From Myxococcales bacterium (GTDB lineage: Bacteria; Myxococcota_A; Polyangia; Palsa-1104; JAEUJZ01), in assembly GCA_016794465.1 (NCBI GenBank), contig JAEUKA010000026.1, positions 1 to 42,207 of the forward strand: a DNA stretch of 42,207 nucleotides. Reading direction: 5' to 3'. This document shows positions 41,216-42,207 of this stretch, piece after piece. Under the pieces are notes generated by a model. That model did no database searches, was not told where the DNA came from, and saw nothing but the letters and a program-made list of their open reading frames with translations. Position 1 is the first letter of the stretch, and each line of letters begins with the position of its first letter. The position numbers and the translations under genes are program-made.

Positions 41216-42207
41216 ATGTCCTCTCACAGAACCCGCAGCAGCAAGATCCGCTCTCACCAGTCACTAGTACGTAATACAGATCACAACATCAGAGTCTTTG
41301 GGTACTGTCGCGTGTCCACTGACATGCAAGTGCAACATGGGCTTTCGCTCGACGCGCAGCGAGCGGAAATCGAGCGCTACGCAGCGGATCGAGGCTGGAT
41401 CGTCGAAGAAATCTTCGTTGATGGTGGTTTCTCGGCGAAGAACACCGATCGGCCCGCGTTTCAGCGGATGACGCGCGCAATCAAGGATGCCGACGGAGCG
41501 ATCGCCGCTGTGCTTGTGACCAAATTGGATCGATTCACTCGCTCGCTGCGCGACCTGTGCAACATCAACGAAGATTTGCTCGAGCCATTCTGCTGCAACC
41601 TTGTGGCGATTCGCGACGGCATCAACACGTTTGAGACGATGGGAAAGATGCTGCTTCCCTTCCTCGCAGTGCTCGGACAGATCGAGCGGCAGAATACCGG
41701 CGAGCGCGTAGCAGCGACGATCCAGCACATTCGCGAGCAAGGCGGGCATTACGGGAAAGTGCCGTTTGGTTTCTCGACGATAAAAGAGGGACGGCTTACG
41801 AAGCTTGTGCCCGATCCGGTGACGCATCCTTGGCTTGAAAAAGCGATTGCGTGGTATCGCGAGGGCGTGCCGATGGCGGAGATTGCGCGCCGACTGAATG
41901 AAGCGGGAATCAAGCCGCGATATGGACGGATTCTCGAGTGGACGACGTGCAAGATTTACGAACTTCTGCGCACGATGAGGATTCACAAAACGCGCGCAGT
42001 GGTGAGCGAGGCGCGATATGACAAGCGGGAAGCGTACAAGCTTGCGTATCAGCTACGCGGCGAGGGGAAAACGTATACGGAAATCGCGGATGCGCTCAAT
42101 GCTGCGGGGCTGCGTCCGCTGAAAGCCGCTGTGTTCCGCTACTACAGTGCGCAGGAACTTTTGCGGTCTGCCGTCTATCACGATCGCAGCACGCCTCGAG
42201 GGCTTGC
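41216..42207 (+). CDS. Serine recombinase of element E1, N-terminal part (continues at 1-257)
   Basis: It starts at ATG 41216 after GGAGA. The resolvase domain has IRVFGYCRVSTDMQVQHGLS with catalytic Ser at about 34, then VLVTKLDRFTRSLRDL and LPFLAVLGQIERQNTGERVA. The recombinase domain follows (GGHYGKVPFGFSTI, IAWYREGVPMAEIARRLNEA, ILEWTTCKIYELLRTMRI), then the first of two repeated C-terminal helical modules. It joins to 131-257 through the terminal repeat for 372 residues. It should integrate and excise E1 at the kinase HRD codons. Confidence 0.92.
   Translation, partial: MSSHRTRSSKIRSHQSLVRNTDHNIRVFGYCRVSTDMQVQHGLSLDAQRAEIERYAADRGWIVEEIFVDGGFSAKNTDRPAFQRMTRAIKDADGAIAAVLVTKLDRFTRSLRDLCNINEDLLEPFCCNLVAIRDGINTFETMGKMLLPFLAVLGQIERQNTGERVAATIQHIREQGGHYGKVPFGFSTIKEGRLTKLVPDPVTHPWLEKAIAWYREGVPMAEIARRLNEAGIKPRYGRILEWTTCKIYELLRTMRIHKTRAVVSEARYDKREAYKLAYQLRGEGKTYTEIADALNAAGLRPLKAAVFRYYSAQELLRSAVYHDRSTPRGL
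42078..42207. repeat. Terminal direct repeat, right copy
   Basis: It is identical to bases 1-130. One copy is redundant if the sequence is circular; genes should be counted once. Confidence 0.95.

Larger units (their letters stand above)
41145..42207. mobile_element. Element E1, left part (continues at 1-12323)
   Basis: This is the left edge of E1 from the kinase junction to the seam; the last 130 bases repeat bases 1-130. It holds the leader hairpin and most of the recombinase. Like E2, the recombinase lies next to the border and reads inward. Confidence 0.85.

Overview
The window reads as a high-GC, Myxococcota-like genome segment. The signs are Hanks-type Ser/Thr kinases with PEGA-like and TolB/TPR tails, an ECF-sigma/caspase operon, a microcompartment locus resembling that of Haliangium ochraceum, and a DegT/Gfo-Idh-MocA sugar pair. 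The first and last 130 bases are identical. Joining them yields one continuous 372-codon serine recombinase across the seam, so the sequence closes as a circle of 42,077 bp. From sequence alone this may be a real circle, a tandem duplication, or recombination or assembly between two copies of a mobile element.

The main discovery is that two different serine-recombinase elements sit precisely inside codons of invariant Ser/Thr-kinase motifs. Element 1 (E1, about 13.26 kb, 41145 through the seam to 12323) splits the HRD codons of the catalytic loop. The kinase N-half (40734-41146) ends at ...IIHR and the C-half (12324-13364) resumes at DLKPEN, and excision across the shared AGA would restore HRDLKPEN in frame. 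Element 2 (E2, 3.97 kb, 20226-24198) splits the activation-segment motif GTPEYMAPEQ of another kinase, flanked by direct GGAACC repeats, and excision again restores the frame. That second kinase carries further damage. Its N-terminus lies inverted 6.6 kb away (13475-13828, minus), and its DTKPEN junction at 20109 looks like a scar of a third, E1-type insertion.

E1 layout: recombinase at one end; an XRE repressor with a palindromic operator over its start codon; an eleven-gene, tightly packed minus-strand block (1025-7035) of small, often membrane-associated orphan proteins, including a 3D-domain protein, chitin-binding-like modules and a possible Cys/His hydrolase, which looks like a virion or envelope module without recognisable capsid or ATPase; a zinc-ribbon protein overlapping an SF2 helicase; a secreted propeller-like protein; and a low-GC phosphoesterase-UvrD-type helicase fusion that looks like defence cargo. 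E2 layout: a 19-copy, 22-bp tandem array built on a 14-bp palindrome, a KGG-repeat protein, an HTH/EgtD-like methyltransferase fusion, and the recombinase.

Host-type regions: ECF sigma, membrane protein and caspase operon (13997-17472); phosphopantetheinyl transferase and DUF4246 oxygenase (17720-19902); RimI-like acetyltransferase, DegT aminotransferase, Gfo/Idh/MocA dehydrogenase, dNTPase and DHH-like phosphoesterase (25982-31236); a permuted NlpC/P60-like hydrolase; a microcompartment locus (BMC-T, BMC-H, BMC-P, aldehyde dehydrogenase, BMC-T; 32284-35806); 2-oxoglutarate dehydrogenase E1/E2 (36011-40043); and a DUF420 membrane protein leading into the interrupted kinase. No tRNA, rRNA, CRISPR, plasmid Rep, terminase or portal gene was recognised.
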